From Chara braunii (lineage: Eukaryota; Streptophyta; Charophyceae; Charales; Characeae): DNA of 64,000 bases. The position numbers were made by a program, and so were the translations under genes. This document shows positions 1-12,269 of the stretch, in pieces. The notes under the pieces are model-generated. The model made no database searches and was not told the origin of the DNA. It saw only the letters and a program-made list of their open reading frames with translations. The number at the start of each line of letters is the position of its first letter. The stretch's first letter is position 1. The stretch is taken from assembly GCA_003427395.1 (NCBI GenBank), contig BFEA01000186.1:55691-119690 (forward strand), read 5' to 3'.

Positions 1-149
1 GGGAAAACAACAATTCAACAAGGAATTTGTATGGTCAATTTTTTTTCTCGTGGGAGGGGCACCATTGGGTATCTCAGCCAGCCCTTCCCAGTTTGGTTGT
101 TACTTTGGGGTGTTGATGATATGATTAGGGGTTCTGGACCCCCAAAAAA

Positions 150-480
150 AATAAAGTTGGCGGGGGCCGGGGGGGGGGGGGAGGGGGGAGGGGGTCGGCG
201 GGGGTTGGGAGGCTGCGGGGACCAGGGGTGCAGGGCCCGGGTGCGGGGCCCGGGTGCCGGGGCCGGGAGGGTGCGGGGACTGGGGGTCCGGGGCCAGGGT
301 CGGCGGGGGTCCTGGGGTCGGGGCTAGGGTGCTGGGTGCGGGGGCCGAGGTCCCGCTGGGGTGCCGGGGGTCGGGCGGGTGTGGGGGTCTTCAGCGGGGT
401 CCGGGTCAGCGCCCCCGCGGCAGGGGGTCCGAGGGTGAAATCACGGCCCCGGCTTTGCCCCCGGGTGTCCCCGGGTGACA
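150..480. repeat. GC-rich low-complexity tract
   Basis: A run of A and G homopolymers leads into about 300 bases made of GGG, GGGTGC and GGGGCC-like words. Open frames exist on both strands but read as glycine, proline, arginine and alanine repeats, so I do not call them genes. The tract could fold into G-quadruplexes on the plus strand. It ends abruptly at the integrase relic that follows. Confidence 0.75.
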
Positions 481-491
481 ACCCTGGCCTT

Positions 492-932
492 ATGAATTCT
501 TACGACTTTCGGAAGAAATTGAAGGAGGAGCTCGTGGAGCAAACTGCCAAGAGTCCGGACCTTAGTCCGATCCTTGAGTAGTTGCGGGCTGACCCCAGCA
601 GTCAGCCTGATTTTCATGAATGTGAAGAACTGTTTTTTCAACGCTATGGAAAGAACAACCGTTTGTGTGTGCCCAACCATGAGACTTCGGCACACACTTT
701 TTGGACTTGCCCCACGGTCGGAGTAGACACTTCAACATGGCAAAGATTTAAAAAAACTTATTGCAACAGTTTGATTGGCCTGGTATGAAAGGATCTGCCG
801 AAAAGTTTATGGATGAGTGTTAATTTTAACAACGAAGTAAACCATCAAGACAAAAGTCCATGGGGTTGCTTAAACCTCTTCCCATTCCCAACGGTCTTGG
901 AGCATTCGTCTCTATCGACTTCACGGGTGCAT
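492..932 (+). pseudogene. Ty3/gypsy integrase N-terminal fragment, decayed
   Basis: The plus strand reads as the start of a Ty3/gypsy integrase in pieces. First comes a lysine/glutamate-rich lead with PDLSPILE, a TAG stop, then LRADPSSQPDFHE and RLCVPNHET, which is the usual entry to the H2C2 zinc-binding domain. After a frameshift near 700 the frame reads QFDWPGMKGSAEKFMDEC, two stops, then GLLKPLPIP and SIDFTG, where the D is the expected first catalytic aspartate. The order and spacing match the zinc-binding region and the opening of the catalytic core. Nothing recognisable follows 932. Wording is closer to the chromovirus at 24.6 kb than to the giant elements. Non-functional relic. Confidence 0.65.
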
Positions 933-1203
933 GATCATTTTTTAATCGAGGTGGACAAGCATTACAGTGCTGACCCTTTATACGACTGACAAGCAACTGC
1001 TCCTCCAGATCAAACCGCTTCAGTTCAGAGGCAATGCAGTACACGTGGCAGTCTGTGGCCAATCCACAGTCAACCGATGAGCGCAGGGAACACCTCATGA
1101 AATCTAACTTCTAGGTTGAGTTCAGGTTCGCGCCCATGTGTGTCCAGGGCTCGATCCTTATTAACCTGGAAAATATTGCCCAGTCAAAGGTTACATAACG
1201 AAC

Positions 1204-1431
1204 TTGCCTATGTTCCTGGCTAAACGCGATGACTCGTTGTTGGTCGCGGTTGACTGGAACGAATCTTACCCCTTCCGCCTAAACGAAGAGTGGGGCTACT
1301 ACCACGCAAGCAAAGAATACTTTGTCCCTGTCGGTTACACGCAAGATCCATGGTGCTATGCATGTAAAGCCAGGGGCCACTTGTGCACAAACGAAGTGTG
1401 TCCGGACAATTACACAACTTCAAGCAAATAA
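1204..1431 (+). CDS. Short unrecognised ORF with CCHC-like cluster
   Basis: A 75-residue open frame with ordinary composition: aromatic-rich in the middle (WGYYHASKEYF) and ending with CYACKARGHLCTNEVC. The C-x2-C-x4-H spacing resembles a retroviral zinc knuckle, but the last cysteine sits six residues on rather than four, with another cysteine two after the histidine. I do not recognise the family. It lies between an integrase scrap and a mitochondrial insertion, so it may be a piece of a mobile element. A start upstream of the methionine is possible. It could also be a chance frame. Confidence 0.25.
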   Translation: MPMFLAKRDDSLLVAVDWNESYPFRLNEEWGYYHASKEYFVPVGYTQDPWCYACKARGHLCTNEVCPDNYTTSSK

Positions 1432-1436
1432 AACAA

Positions 1437-2033
1437 CAATGTTTGTGAATTGAGTAGGTGATTTTGGATTAGCTCTTGGTATTATGGGTTGTTTTGCTCT
1501 TTTTCAAACAGTAAACTTTTCAACCATTGAAATAGTTCCAAAAGAAATACCAGACTGGGAACTGTTTACTTTGTTGCCCGATTTTTATCTTAATCTAAAT
1601 ATAGATTCAAACAATTTTGAAAGAATGAATCAAATTTTTTGATAATCTAAATTTGATGGATTAACTCTTGGTATTATGGGTTGTTTTGCTATTTTTCAAA
1701 TGGTAAACTCTTTAACCATTTTTGCTTGTGCTAGTGCCCTTTTGTTTATTTTTTTTAATATGAAAATTCATGCATAAACTGGTATTTGTGTTTTGCTCTT
1801 TATCCGAGTTGTAGGCAAATCCGCACAAATAGGACTCCATACTCGGTTACCGGACGCTATGGAGGGCCCTACCTAGTATCAACTCTAATTCATGTAGCTA
1901 CTATGGTAACAACAGGTGTTTTGACAAGGTGTTCTCCCTTACTTGAATACGCACCCAAGACTTTAATTGTGATTACTTTTGTGGGAGCTATGACATCCTT
2001 TTTTGTGGCAACTATAGAAATTTTCACAAGATG
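1437..2033 (+). pseudogene. nad5: Nuclear mitochondrial insertion: nad5 fragment
   Basis: NADH dehydrogenase subunit 5 of mitochondrial complex I, an inner-membrane proton-pumping subunit, is recognisable in broken frames. The start reads [17 protein letters not shown], and 200 bases later a second, diverged copy reads [14 protein letters not shown] followed by FACAS. Around 1,796-1,872 the frame gives [20 protein letters not shown], the highly conserved nad5 stretch (with W changed to R in HTW). After a +1 shift it continues with [14 protein letters not shown], then [10 protein letters not shown], then [12 protein letters not shown]. At least one stop interrupts the first copy and two lie between copies. 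The A+T richness contrasts with its neighbours. This is a decayed organelle-to-nucleus transfer with an internal duplication. Confidence 0.85.
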
Positions 2034-3164
2034 ACAATCACGGGACTCGTGACCTCCCACCCCATGAATGAGGAGACATGGTTCCCCGAGTAGAGAAACC
2101 TCGAAGGCTGAACATTAAGGGCATACGTAGACGGGTGCCCGACAAGTGGCTATGGCAGGGGAAGGGACAACGGAGATTTTTTACTTTGGGGGCCAAAGTT
2201 GGGACAACTGAGATTTTTTCCTTCGGGAGCCAAAGTTGTCTTTGGCGAAGAATCCAAATAAGAACAGCACAAAGGTGCTACAACAATGCCACAACGGCAG
2301 GGACCAGCATACCACGGCAATGGGGTGAAGACTCCAAACAAGAGGGGGACAAAGGTGTTACACTAGTGCCACAACAGCAACGACCAGCACACCACGGCGA
2401 TGTGGCAGATGTAAGGAGGCCGGGCCCATCTGACCGGGCTGGAAGCAAATGGACCAACCAAGCGGCCCAAGCTGCCACACCCTGAGAGACTAAAGTCAGC
2501 ACATCCGATACGCCGACACCAGTCACTAGTGGTCCCGTCTTGGGACCTATGATAAGGGGCCAAATCTACAAACACAAACAGCAACAGCAGGTGGCTGCCC
2601 CCCTCGAACGAACATAACCACTCGTGAAAGCTCCACGACTCGTTGCCAATCCAACAACAAGTGCTTGACCGGGATAACAATCCCATCACACCCACCACGA
2701 CTCGTTGCCAATCCAACAACAAGTGCTTGACCGGGAATAGGAGAAGGGTCGCGTTACGTTGGCCACAATGGGGTTCAAACGGCAAGCGGTCCAGGGGCCC
2801 GACCCAGACTCAGCAAGGGCCCTTGGGGCCACAACCGGCCATTAGGGTATCAAAAGCACAAATTTGGTGACACAAGGGAGCCAAGAACAACAACCACCTC
2901 ACCCAGTATTACCCCCCATGCACAAAACAGGGGCACGGGGTGGGAAGGGATCTTGTTAGGCGAAAGCCCAACAACAAGGGGAGAGGATCGAACTGATTGC
3001 TACCCAAATGACAACTAGGTATCAAGAACAGATGGTCCACGCCTAGTCGGTTGTTGCAGGCCTCGAACTTGACGAATAGCGTAAATACATGGCCCCGTTG
3101 AAGTGGGAATCAAAGGTTTAGGTTATGGAAAACCTTCGGCCTTGTGGTTTACAATTAGGAGGTC
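2034..3164. repeat. Non-coding stretch with three short tandem duplications
   Basis: No gene recognised. Three local direct duplications are visible. About 36 bp is repeated at 2,164-2,237 (units share GAGATTTTTT and GCCAAAGTTG). About 79 bp is repeated, diverged, over 2,248-2,404 (units share GCACACCACGGC-like and CAACA-rich text). About 42 bp is repeated at 2,634-2,675 and 2,695-2,736 with 19 bp between. The open frame at 2,078-2,485 covers the first two and is probably accidental. From 2,740 to 3,164 I see nothing. Confidence 0.6.
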
Positions 3165-3746
3165 GCGATATAACTTTTCCTTTTTTGTAATTTTGTAATT
3201 TTATTGGCATAATTCCTTTCCAGCAGGGATCGAGGAGTTTGTATTTTGATTACAGGTGTTATCTTATCCAATACAAAAAAGATACAAATTACTCAAATCA
3301 TGCATTTTGGTTTTGAAGAAAATATAGGCAACGGAAGGAGCTGCTGCCGAATCTTCTATTGGGCTCGCTATTCTTGTTAGCGATGTAACTTTTACTTCTT
3401 TGTTATTTTGTAATCTTATTGGCATGATTCTTTTCCAGCAGGGATTGAGGACTTTGAATTTTGATTACAGATGTTATCTTATCCAATACAAAAAAGATAC
3501 AAATTACTCAAATCATGCACTTTGGTTTTGAACAAAATATAGGCAATGGAAGGAGCTGCTGCAGAATCTGCTATTGGGCTCACTATTCTTGTTATTACTC
3601 TTAACATAAATGTAATGATTGGAGTCATTATAAAGATGAATAATTAGCACTACTTGGTAGAATAGGTTGATTAGCGATGTAACTTTTACTTTTTTGTTAT
3701 TTTGTAATCTTATTGGCATGATTCCTTTTCCAGCAGGGATCGCCGA
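3165..3746 (+). pseudogene. Chimeric nuclear mitochondrial insertion: atp6-like and nad4L-like pieces, tandem
   Basis: Three copies of a 70-bp piece begin at 3,165, 3,379 and 3,673. The best one (third) reads DVTFTFLLFCNLIGMIPF, which matches the FCNLIGMIPY region of ATP synthase subunit 6 (atp6). Two copies of another piece begin at 3,332 and 3,546. The second reads EGAAAESAIGLTILVIT, the conserved core of NADH dehydrogenase subunit 4L (nad4L, usually AAAESAIGLAILVIT). The pieces alternate, so the repeat unit is chimeric: atp6 piece, about 95 bp spacer with stops, nad4L piece. The first nad4L copy runs straight into the second atp6 copy. All copies are partial. The nad4L call is firmer than the atp6 call. 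Confidence 0.65.
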
Positions 3747-5108
3747 GGACTCACTTATAAGAGGCCGATACAAATAGTACAGGCACGCACACCACGGATC
3801 AGGAAATGAAGTCGCACCATAGTCGCCCTCGTAGCCCTGTGCCCTCGCAGTCAACATAGCGCAAGACGGACAACGTCACACTTTCCTATCTCGGAAGCAA
3901 TAATGAGCCCTGATTGCAAAACCTGCCTTGGACCCCATTAAGCTCGGAGAGTTCACCATCACGAACTCAGTTGCATAAACGTATCATCTAATGCAGCGAA
4001 CAAACACCCAAGGATGGACTGGGTTACAATTGACAATCCGGGGAGTCCTCACAAGCGAATCTCGATATGCATTACCCACCTCAAGGTCTGAAAGGTAGGG
4101 AGAAACCACGAATGAAGAGTGGGGAATAAAGTTGCACCCAGGAGAAGTTAAGGTCACTAAGTTGGGCACACATTTGCACCATAAGCAGCTTGTCCTGCGC
4201 CAAAATTGCTAGGGCAGGAAATAAGTGTAGATCCCCATCATGCGTCAAAATTGCTAGGGCAGGAAATAACTGCATAACCTCGAAAGTTCTCTGCAGATCC
4301 TCGGACGTTCTCTACTGCAGCCTAAACCTCAGTGAGGCGGGTCCTAGTGCAGATCTTGGTGGTAGCTGCAAATATCCGACCGGGATCTTTGAAGATCTCA
4401 GTGGAGTAAAACTCTATGCAGATGGAGCCACCCCGCGACCCCCCCTTGGTGTCCCGGCCACAAACGTCTCACAGCAATCATGGCCGAGGACGGCGCACCA
4501 GCGGCAATCCCCCGCCATCCGGCATGTTGACCTCTCCGTCCGTGTCCCCATGCAGTCAGGAGTCTGTTAACGCCTTGATCACGCCGGAGTTTCGACGGGT
4601 GTGCTTAAGGTCCTTGACTGTGGTTTCGGCCACCGTCCCCGGTGCCGGCCTAAGAACCGATTACCGAGATAAAGACCTTAGAAAAACAGTAAATACAGAT
4701 AAGTAAATGATGGAAATAAGGATGAATGCCGCGCGTCCCGCTGGTCCGCGACGCCGAGCACACCCAAGCTGCACATGGTTGCACCTCGCCCTCTGTACCC
4801 CGCGCGCGCCGCTCACTCGGGTGAGGACATAAACTTCCTCCTGCTCGCGCATCGTCAAGAGGACGAGGCTCCACTGGTGCGTTTTACAGAAAACACGCCA
4901 AATACGCTATAAATAGAGAAATCGGAAGAAACATAACAAAACAAAAAACATCTCACGTTCACGTATTCCGTTCAGCTGCGTATCAGAGATACGGTCGGGG
5001 TTCAACCAAGGGCTGGCTATTCCCAGTGATCCCCTTTCACGACGAGCTTGAGTCTTCGCAACGAGTTTTTCACTACGAGTATCTTCAACAACGTTGAATG
5101 GTACGACA
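3747..5108. repeat. Probable decayed LTR sequence ending at an LTR-type border
   Basis: No coding region recognised. A direct repeat of about 31 bp lies at 4,198-4,228 and 4,242-4,273, sharing CAAAATTGCTAGGGCAGGAA. The right edge at 5,108 ends in GACA and is followed by CCGGACCCTATTAAGCGACG, the same text that follows the LTR ends at 16,445 and, diverged, at 40,524. By that analogy the left side should be the outer part of an LTR of element 3, but I could not align its body with the other copies, so the left limit is unknown. Confidence 0.35.
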
Positions 5109-7519
5109 GCCTGCCCGGACCCTATTAAGCGACGTCTCCATCGCAATGTATGCCTAAACCAAGCACCATTAAAACTTAGTCTTCAGAAAGAGTATATGAT
5201 AACTCGCTCGAGCCCGTTAACTTCAATTGAAACGGTCATCTAGTTATATCCACTCTAAACCTCGATTCCTCAAAAGGAAAATCATTGGTAAAAAAATATC
5301 ATTTAATTCTTGACAAAAATGAAAATTTATAATAGTCGAATAATCGGCTAAGCACAAACATGCTTCAACCTTTAATTCAACAGAGTGGATAAACCTCTTT
5401 CCACCAGCTATAATCATGGACAGGAAGTCATCTAAAGCTAAACTTAAGAATAATACAGTATTCCTGGTCTTTTTGAACGATATTTTATTGTGTTGGACAC
5501 CCTGATCATCCTACCACTAGCTAAACTCAAACTCAGTGGTAGGTCAAAGTTCAAGATCTCAATCTTTGTTCAGTCCCTCTTCTTTTCACACATCAATTAC
5601 TCAAACTCCACTGATATATACACTCTTTTTCGAGCTTTTCTCCAAAGAAGACCCCATTGTGGGGATTAATCAGACACCTCAATCTCTCAGCTAACTAGAA
5701 GATTAGGGTGTTTGACCCCATCACACATGCCACATATGGGTAGGGCCCCGTTAAGCCCAATCCTTCAAGTCATTACTGTCACGCAAAAGTCACTCATTTT
5801 AGCGATTCATCAAACGGACGGGTAGGGATATTCATTCAGTCTCCAAAATAAAAATAAAAACACCCCTTTTGCTCATAAATCCTACCTTTTTGAGTAGGGT
5901 TCTTCACTTTCATCACACCTTTTATCAATCTCATCCATAAGCTTTGCTCAGTGAGCAAACTCTCATAATATTTTCTTCAATTAAAACTCACATTTTTACT
6001 GCTTAAAATTTACACACTCGTTGACACGCCACTTTCAACCAAAACTAAAGCCGATTGGAGGGTCCCAAAATCAGATGGGTTCCCTTACTGCAGACGACGC
6101 TCCCACCGGCTATTAGTCAACTCAGTCTTCTCAATCATGGAAATCACTGCCGCGAGCTAGACCGTTTGCAACCCATAACAAGCTAAGCGAAGAGTCCCTG
6201 AATCCAGCGGGTTTCCCTGACGCATGTGACACCTTCACCGATTATCATGTGATTAAATAAGCGGGTATGCTGATTCTGGCGGTTTTTCCCTCATCCTACG
6301 TACAAAACTCACATGTGATTCACAACCAAAGACCAAACATGAGGGGTCCCAAAATCAGGCGAGTTTTCCTGCCGCAGACGACACCCCCACCGCAGTTGAG
6401 AATCAACAAAATGAAATTGTCGATTTTGGCGGAGGATAAAAACTTTAATACCACAAAAATCTTTCAAGTTACCCTGCCACTCAAGGATGGACCTTCCATA
6501 AAATGTATTAAGACCCCTTCCTACTTAAAGGAAGAGGCAGCCATAAAAATCTTTCAGTCATCCTCCAACTCATGGATGGACTAACCATATAACTTTTAAA
6601 AATATATCTTCCACTTGAAGTTGAGTCTAGGTGAAACCAATAACCACTTAGGCCGCCTTCAGGCATAACCTATTTTTTTATACAATTTTCTGGACTCTTC
6701 AAGTCTCCCATAAATCTTTCACTTCAAAATCACGCTTTTTTCACTTCATTGAACCCTTTTTGGTTCGCATACTTCATCCATCATTTTACTTCACAAACCC
6801 ACAAGACCATAATGGTGAGAATGCCGATGACAACCAGAACACACACGATTCTGCAACCTGGGGGAATCAAAACCCACACCAAGATGACTTTTAGAAAAAA
6901 ATCATATCATCTCGCGTCTCAAATCCCCACAAGTCCCAAACCATCACAAATCCAGGTCCCAATCAGAAACAAAAGACCATGTATAACATACCCTATAAGA
7001 CATAAAAGACTGATATACGCAAAATAATCCCAAGCGTTCTTGCGGAGATGATAGGGCGTCAGCGCACGACCGATCGAACTCCGCAAGGCCTCTACTTGCA
7101 TTCATTCAAACCTAAATTCTGCTTAGAGAGTGGATAGTCAAACCTAGAGCATATGCACAATCCCAAAAGGTAAGGATTCTCATCCGAGATCAGAGATATA
7201 TACAAGATAAAATTTATGTCTCATAAAACTTGGAGACTAAGCATAGTAGCAAAGTAAGCGGATGGTTGTCTACTAATCTAGCAACTGAGTCTTCTGCATT
7301 GTCATAGCCTTCTGAGTGTTTTTTTATAAATCGTTAAGGAGTGATGACACCATTCTTCCTTTCTCTTGTTATAGACGAGACAAGTAGATTGGTGATAGTT
7401 GTTGGGAGGAACCAAGCCCTTGCCTAAAGCACAACGGTCTCACCCCTTAACTCCTCCCTTCGCCATCTTACATCTATGATTTCGTTTGACGACCTTAGCG
7501 TCTTTCTGAAATTCATCTC
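5109..7519 (-). other. 3' untranslated internal region of element 3 (giant Ty3/gypsy)
   Basis: A stretch without coding sequence between an LTR-type border at 5,108 and a Gag relic at 7,520. The first 35 bases match the border-adjacent bases of elements 1 and 2, which places it as the end of the internal domain on the minus strand. A diverged direct repeat of about 50 bp occurs at 6,058 and 6,342 (shared GGTCCCAAAATCAG and GCAGACGAC). The open frames at 6,267 and 6,749 look accidental. Protease, RT, integrase and the post-integrase ORF expected between Gag and the LTR are all missing, so a large internal deletion has occurred. Confidence 0.45.
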
Positions 7520-8238
7520 TCATACCGTCAAAGGTGCCTGCTCCAACCTTTTGTCATGCCTACTCTTCTCATTATCCACCAACTCCTTTATTTTCCTCGT
7601 TTCCCGCAAAGTATGACATACTCTGAGGTGTTGATCGAAATTGCCTTCTACGGAATTTTCTCGTATTCTGTCCCACGAATCAAATGTCGTTGCTCTGCAT
7701 CCGTGAAATTCATAAGGCAAACAAAACACTTGTCATATTCAGACAACGCCCAAACCTTGCGGGATGCTTGCTCATACTCCATCAGGAAGTGCCTTACTGA
7801 CACATAATTGTGTCGATCTATCTTCTCAAGATCGTATTTGGTCAGTTGTTCTTCCCCTAGCCAGTATTTATTCCACATGTCATCATAAAACTTCCTTCAT
7901 GATGACCCCGCTCTTCTAACCAACTCATTGACTTCCTCCTTCAAGCTTATATGAATATACTTTATGACCTCCTTTAGCATATGCTACTCATTCCATTCAC
8001 AGTGAGATGCTATCTGCTCAAACTTGTCAAGGAAGTCAGAAATATGATAGCCCTTGAAGAAGTCGATCTCAACCTTGGGTAGGTTGTCTCGCTCCCAATC
8101 TCGCAGACCTAGCAGAGAGGCGAGCTCCTCGACCCCAATCTTCCCTTGAGAGCCTTCCATCTCGAGTTCCCTCGACCCCATCACCTGTTGAACAACAACG
8201 AGCGTTGTTATGGTCGAGGCTCGAAAGAAGTCACACAA
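7520..8238 (-). pseudogene. Gag relic of element 3 (giant Ty3/gypsy lineage)
   Basis: Minus-strand capsid region of a Gag protein. The frame reads KVEIDFFKGYHISDFLDKFE, then CEWNE and a TAG stop, then a stretch with SLKEEVNELVRRAGSS, a TGA stop at 7,897-7,899, RKFYDDM, and WNKYWLGEEQLTKYDLEKID. It continues with RHNYVSVRHFLMEYEQASRKV. Block by block this parallels the Gag of element 2 at 51.2-50.6 kb (RKYRLGDGLLTTTDLEAMNK; VGAFVQKFKKKARKVYG). The TGA replaces the tryptophan seen in the element 2 motif GSWARF. No zinc knuckle or protease follows. The product would normally form the retrotransposon particle; this copy is dead. Confidence 0.75.
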
Positions 8239-10060
8239 CTAAATCTAATGCAAAATATATCCCTACTAAATTATGTCGTTCTCATTATGAAAGCGCACAT
8301 AAGAATCTATTCGGAACAACGACGATACCGAAGAGAGACTTTAAACAAATATCCACTTAAAATAAATCACAAGCATTCACTAATAAAATATTAGAAACAT
8401 AATCCAGACACTAACCAACCATCAATGCTACTTATCAAGGAAGGACATGAAACATATACGTCACATAAGCGAATATTCCAAAATGAATCCGATATATAGT
8501 ACAACCCACAATAATTAACATATATTCACAACAGTAATGCACAGTTTGATAAGCACAAATTATTTACTAGGGTTGTAGCGGAAGAACACGTATGCTTCAG
8601 AAATAACCTACATGAAGTCAACTCAACTGTCAGTCATGCAACGTGATAACTCTGAAGAACGTAGTTCATATTCTATAAGGCAAAAATAAGATCAGCAATG
8701 AGTAAATAACATGATACAATTGTTACCCCTTCAGCTCGTAAGCAAAGCATATAATACAGAGGAGCGGTATAATCCTCATGGGATAACATCTTGACTCCCG
8801 GGCCCCGCTTTAAAGATCAAGCCTCACCGCAAGCCTCTCTGATTCCGGTGCTTGCACCTCACCGAACCTAATCATGGGATAACATCTTGACTCCCGGGCC
8901 CCATTCATACCTACCAGGACAACGAACAGCGAATCCGCACCCTCACAAATATGGTGGCCCTGCTTAGCGGGAGGCGAGCCCAAGTCGCTACTCTAGAACC
9001 ACCCTCACGCAGCAATAGCTGTTCCACTTGGCCATCATAGTTTTGGCAAGGTAACAAGTCTCTTCCTCTCCTCTCAACAAATAATGTAGTTATTCTCCTA
9101 TCATAGGAAAGGTAACAACACCCCACTGATGGACCAGGAACATAATTTCGACGTGGGTCTCACTACCATCCTTGAGACTGACAACTGCTTCCTTAAGCTT
9201 CAATAAGGGAGTAACAATTCAAGAGTGCACTTCCATTGAGGACAACTATACACGTTGACTTACTCCCTTGAGTAAGAACTACCTTCCACAGAAACGAATC
9301 ACCCCATTCACCTCTGGTCCCATGCCAGATGTGGGTTTCATGCATAATCTATGTTCTCTGGGAAGGAAATCCATACATACATCATCAATCAAGCATCAAA
9401 CATAATACAGTAAAAACGCATATATGTCAACAACCAGATATAAATTGTCATAAAAAATATATATAAATATATATTACATATACTTCAGAATATAGGCCTC
9501 TTTTCAGGTTAGTCACACCGCTAGCTAAGTAACCACTACTTCTCAAACTTTATCGGCAGTTACATCTATACAATCCCCTAGGTGACTCAACTTATCGTCA
9601 ACTGATACCATTGGAGGGTCAACGCTTAATACTCGTTGAAGTACCTATCATACCACTACTCAGTACGAGCTGAAGGAAAGACCTCTGCCATCAAATTCCT
9701 TATTTCACACCCCTCATTCATGTTGCTCATGTATCAGAAGCCTCTTCTAAAGCGACGCTCTATTAACCAGGGGGAGACGCCCTAGTTTAACGTCTTTACT
9801 TCCCAAAGCGGCCTTAGCACAACAATTGCGTAATGAATCAACAGAGCTTGCTTAAACAATGAACATATTCAACAATGTTGACGCCGCGCCAATTGACCGC
9901 ATCAGACATGCCACGTCTCGCCCAATCACCTGAAGATACTTAGGTTGCTGCAAGGTGCTCGTTGAAACAGCTATTACATGCGCCAGAGCACGTAAGTGTA
10001 TAGCGAACCACTTCCTTCTTCAAGTAAACCGCGCATACGCTAATAATCAATACTTCACGC
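8239..10060. other. Non-coding stretch between Gag relic and giant LTR
   Basis: No gene recognised. A 31-bp direct repeat containing CATGGGATAACATCTTGACT lies at 8,778-8,808 and 8,872-8,902. The position upstream of the Gag start would suit the leader of element 3, but no tRNA-complementary primer site is visible next to the LTR at 10,061, so that LTR does not belong to it as a 5' LTR. Confidence 0.4.
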
Positions 10061-12269
10061 TGTCGAGCGCATCGGTCCCGCACGGGGACCCTCCCGGCCG
10101 CGTCACGCAGGATTTTGCAAGACTTCGTTGCAGAGCGCTTTCAACCGCTCCGATCGAGTGCGCCAGCTGTACCTCTCGCGCGCCCCTACGACAGGACAGG
10201 GTCACTGGAGGCACGCCTTTACCTCCACCTGCGGGAGCTGTCACCATCCCTTGGGTGGGCGTATCCCCGCCAAGCTACCGAACCACGTGCGAAGGTTTCT
10301 CGTATGCAATCGCAGAGGTGGTCCGGCTGAGGACGTTTCTCATTCACTGTAGCATAGGGGGGTACGCGCGGTCAACGCCCAGAATCGAACCCGTACGCGA
10401 ATCGACGCACTGGGGGGCTGAGACCCCAAACGCGACTCGACGCCGGTCAACGAGGACGGATCACGCACGCCACGCGTTACATCACAACACTTACATCCAC
10501 AAACACACGACACAACAAAAACAACAACACAACAACACTCCTAGTCCCTTCAGTGTCCAACCCATAACTTTCGGAAGCGAGAGTCAGATAGGTATCGCGA
10601 GTAAGACTTTAGTATAAAATATCACGGACGCAAGGCCTTCTCATATCAACTAGCCATGCAAGCATACACAAGCAATCGCAATGATGGAGTACTACGTGGT
10701 ACCCATAGTCGGGCGATCCTCGATAGTCTCGAGGGCCATGTTCGACACTCAAGTGTTGGCTGATAAGTGTTTTGAGGGGTTAATCTTTCGACGCTAGACA
10801 ACAACCGCCAAGTGCGGTTGAGGATCACACCCTCTTCTGCACCCTGTGGAGAGGAGTTATTCCTTCCACGCTGAGCCTAGGACCTGGGATGTCCTGGACA
10901 AGGACCACGAACCTAGGCCCTGGACCAACGTCCGACTGAGAATTTTCCTAAAAAGTATACACCAATAAGGGAGGTTTTTCCTTCTCTCTCCATCTCGACT
11001 TCATTCAGACCTTTAAGAGTGGGTTCGTCAGATCATGCGAATACCGTATATATATATACATAGTGGGGACTAAGTGTGTGGCGATCTCTCTTCACAATCC
11101 CTGTATAGTTCCCATCAATTACTATAGCTATGCTAAGCAAGGACAATTCAGGTAGTCAAGCAAATGTTTGTGTGACATTTCGATGATCACTCTCACATCA
11201 GTTGTGTGGCTTGTCCATCAACATTCACGCAATACTCAGACTATCACCAAACTTAGATCAGGGAATTCATAAGCATACATGCAATCACACAAAATTCGAA
11301 CAACAACATCACACATCCTAAGGGAGTCAACTTACTGCTCTCTGCATACTCACACCCTGCCTCATGCGTACAAGCCCAAACCCAATTCCATCATCCCTCA
11401 AATAAAGTACTCAATCTTTAAAAATGGCCACTTAAAAAGAAGTCAGGGTGAAAACCCCAAGAAAACTTAAAAGCCCACAGGGGTTGAGGCCTTAGGTTGA
11501 GATGAAGGAGCAAGGTAAGTTGTGTCGTAAACCGATGAATCGGCAACCGACCTGTTATCAGTGATAACAGAAGATGATACTCTGTAGGATCAGGCCGAAC
11601 AAGTCGAGCCTTCAATCGAATTTCCAGCCCTGCAGCACAGTACAGGTCAAGGAGAGCCACTATTATGTTTGAGCCAAATGGAGAACGTACTCCATGTCGT
11701 AGCCTAGCTCCTCTACTAATCTCTCCTTTATCTTAACTCAATGGGTTCCAGAAATCATCAACAATTTTTGGCAGCATCTCCCTTTGACAAGTTGGATTGC
11801 CAGCTTTTGCCTAGCAGAAAATATTCTAACTCCCTAGATTCTACAAAATTTTTGGCAACACTTCTCGTAGGGACAGGAGACTGCCAATATAAAGCTGAAA
11901 GTGTAAAGTCAAAGCGCAACTTATACTTGAAACTTAACTTCTGACACTTATTTGATAGTTGGAATTGAGGATAGTCTTCACAATCTCTCTCAGGTGATGG
12001 CATCGTGTGCTAACACCAGTCCTAACATCAAGTAGGATCAGTCCTATCAAATCCCAAACTTCTCATCATCCATCTCGTCTACCTATAGCTCCAACACTCG
12101 ACGAGCATCTAAAGCAACTAAGCTATCAAAAGATTACCCCAGAGAAGAACCTCAAAAACATACATAGGTGAGAACAACAAACATTTCTCACCAACCCAGA
12201 GGCTGCTTCCCAGGTCACTTAGTTTGTTCAAAAGCCTCGTTATTCCCCTTTTTACCCTTCCTTACATAA

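Noticed and set aside
31-581. Overlapping open frames of 70-118 codons on both strands
   Set aside because: They come from GC-rich low-complexity sequence and read as Gly/Pro/Arg repeats; only the last 30 codons before 581 belong to the integrase relic.
2078-2785. 135-140-codon frames on both strands
   Set aside because: They span short tandem duplications and resemble no family; probably accidental.
9955-10617. 220-codon plus-strand frame at the start of LTR copy D
   Set aside because: Not open in copies B and C at the aligned position and without recognisable motifs.
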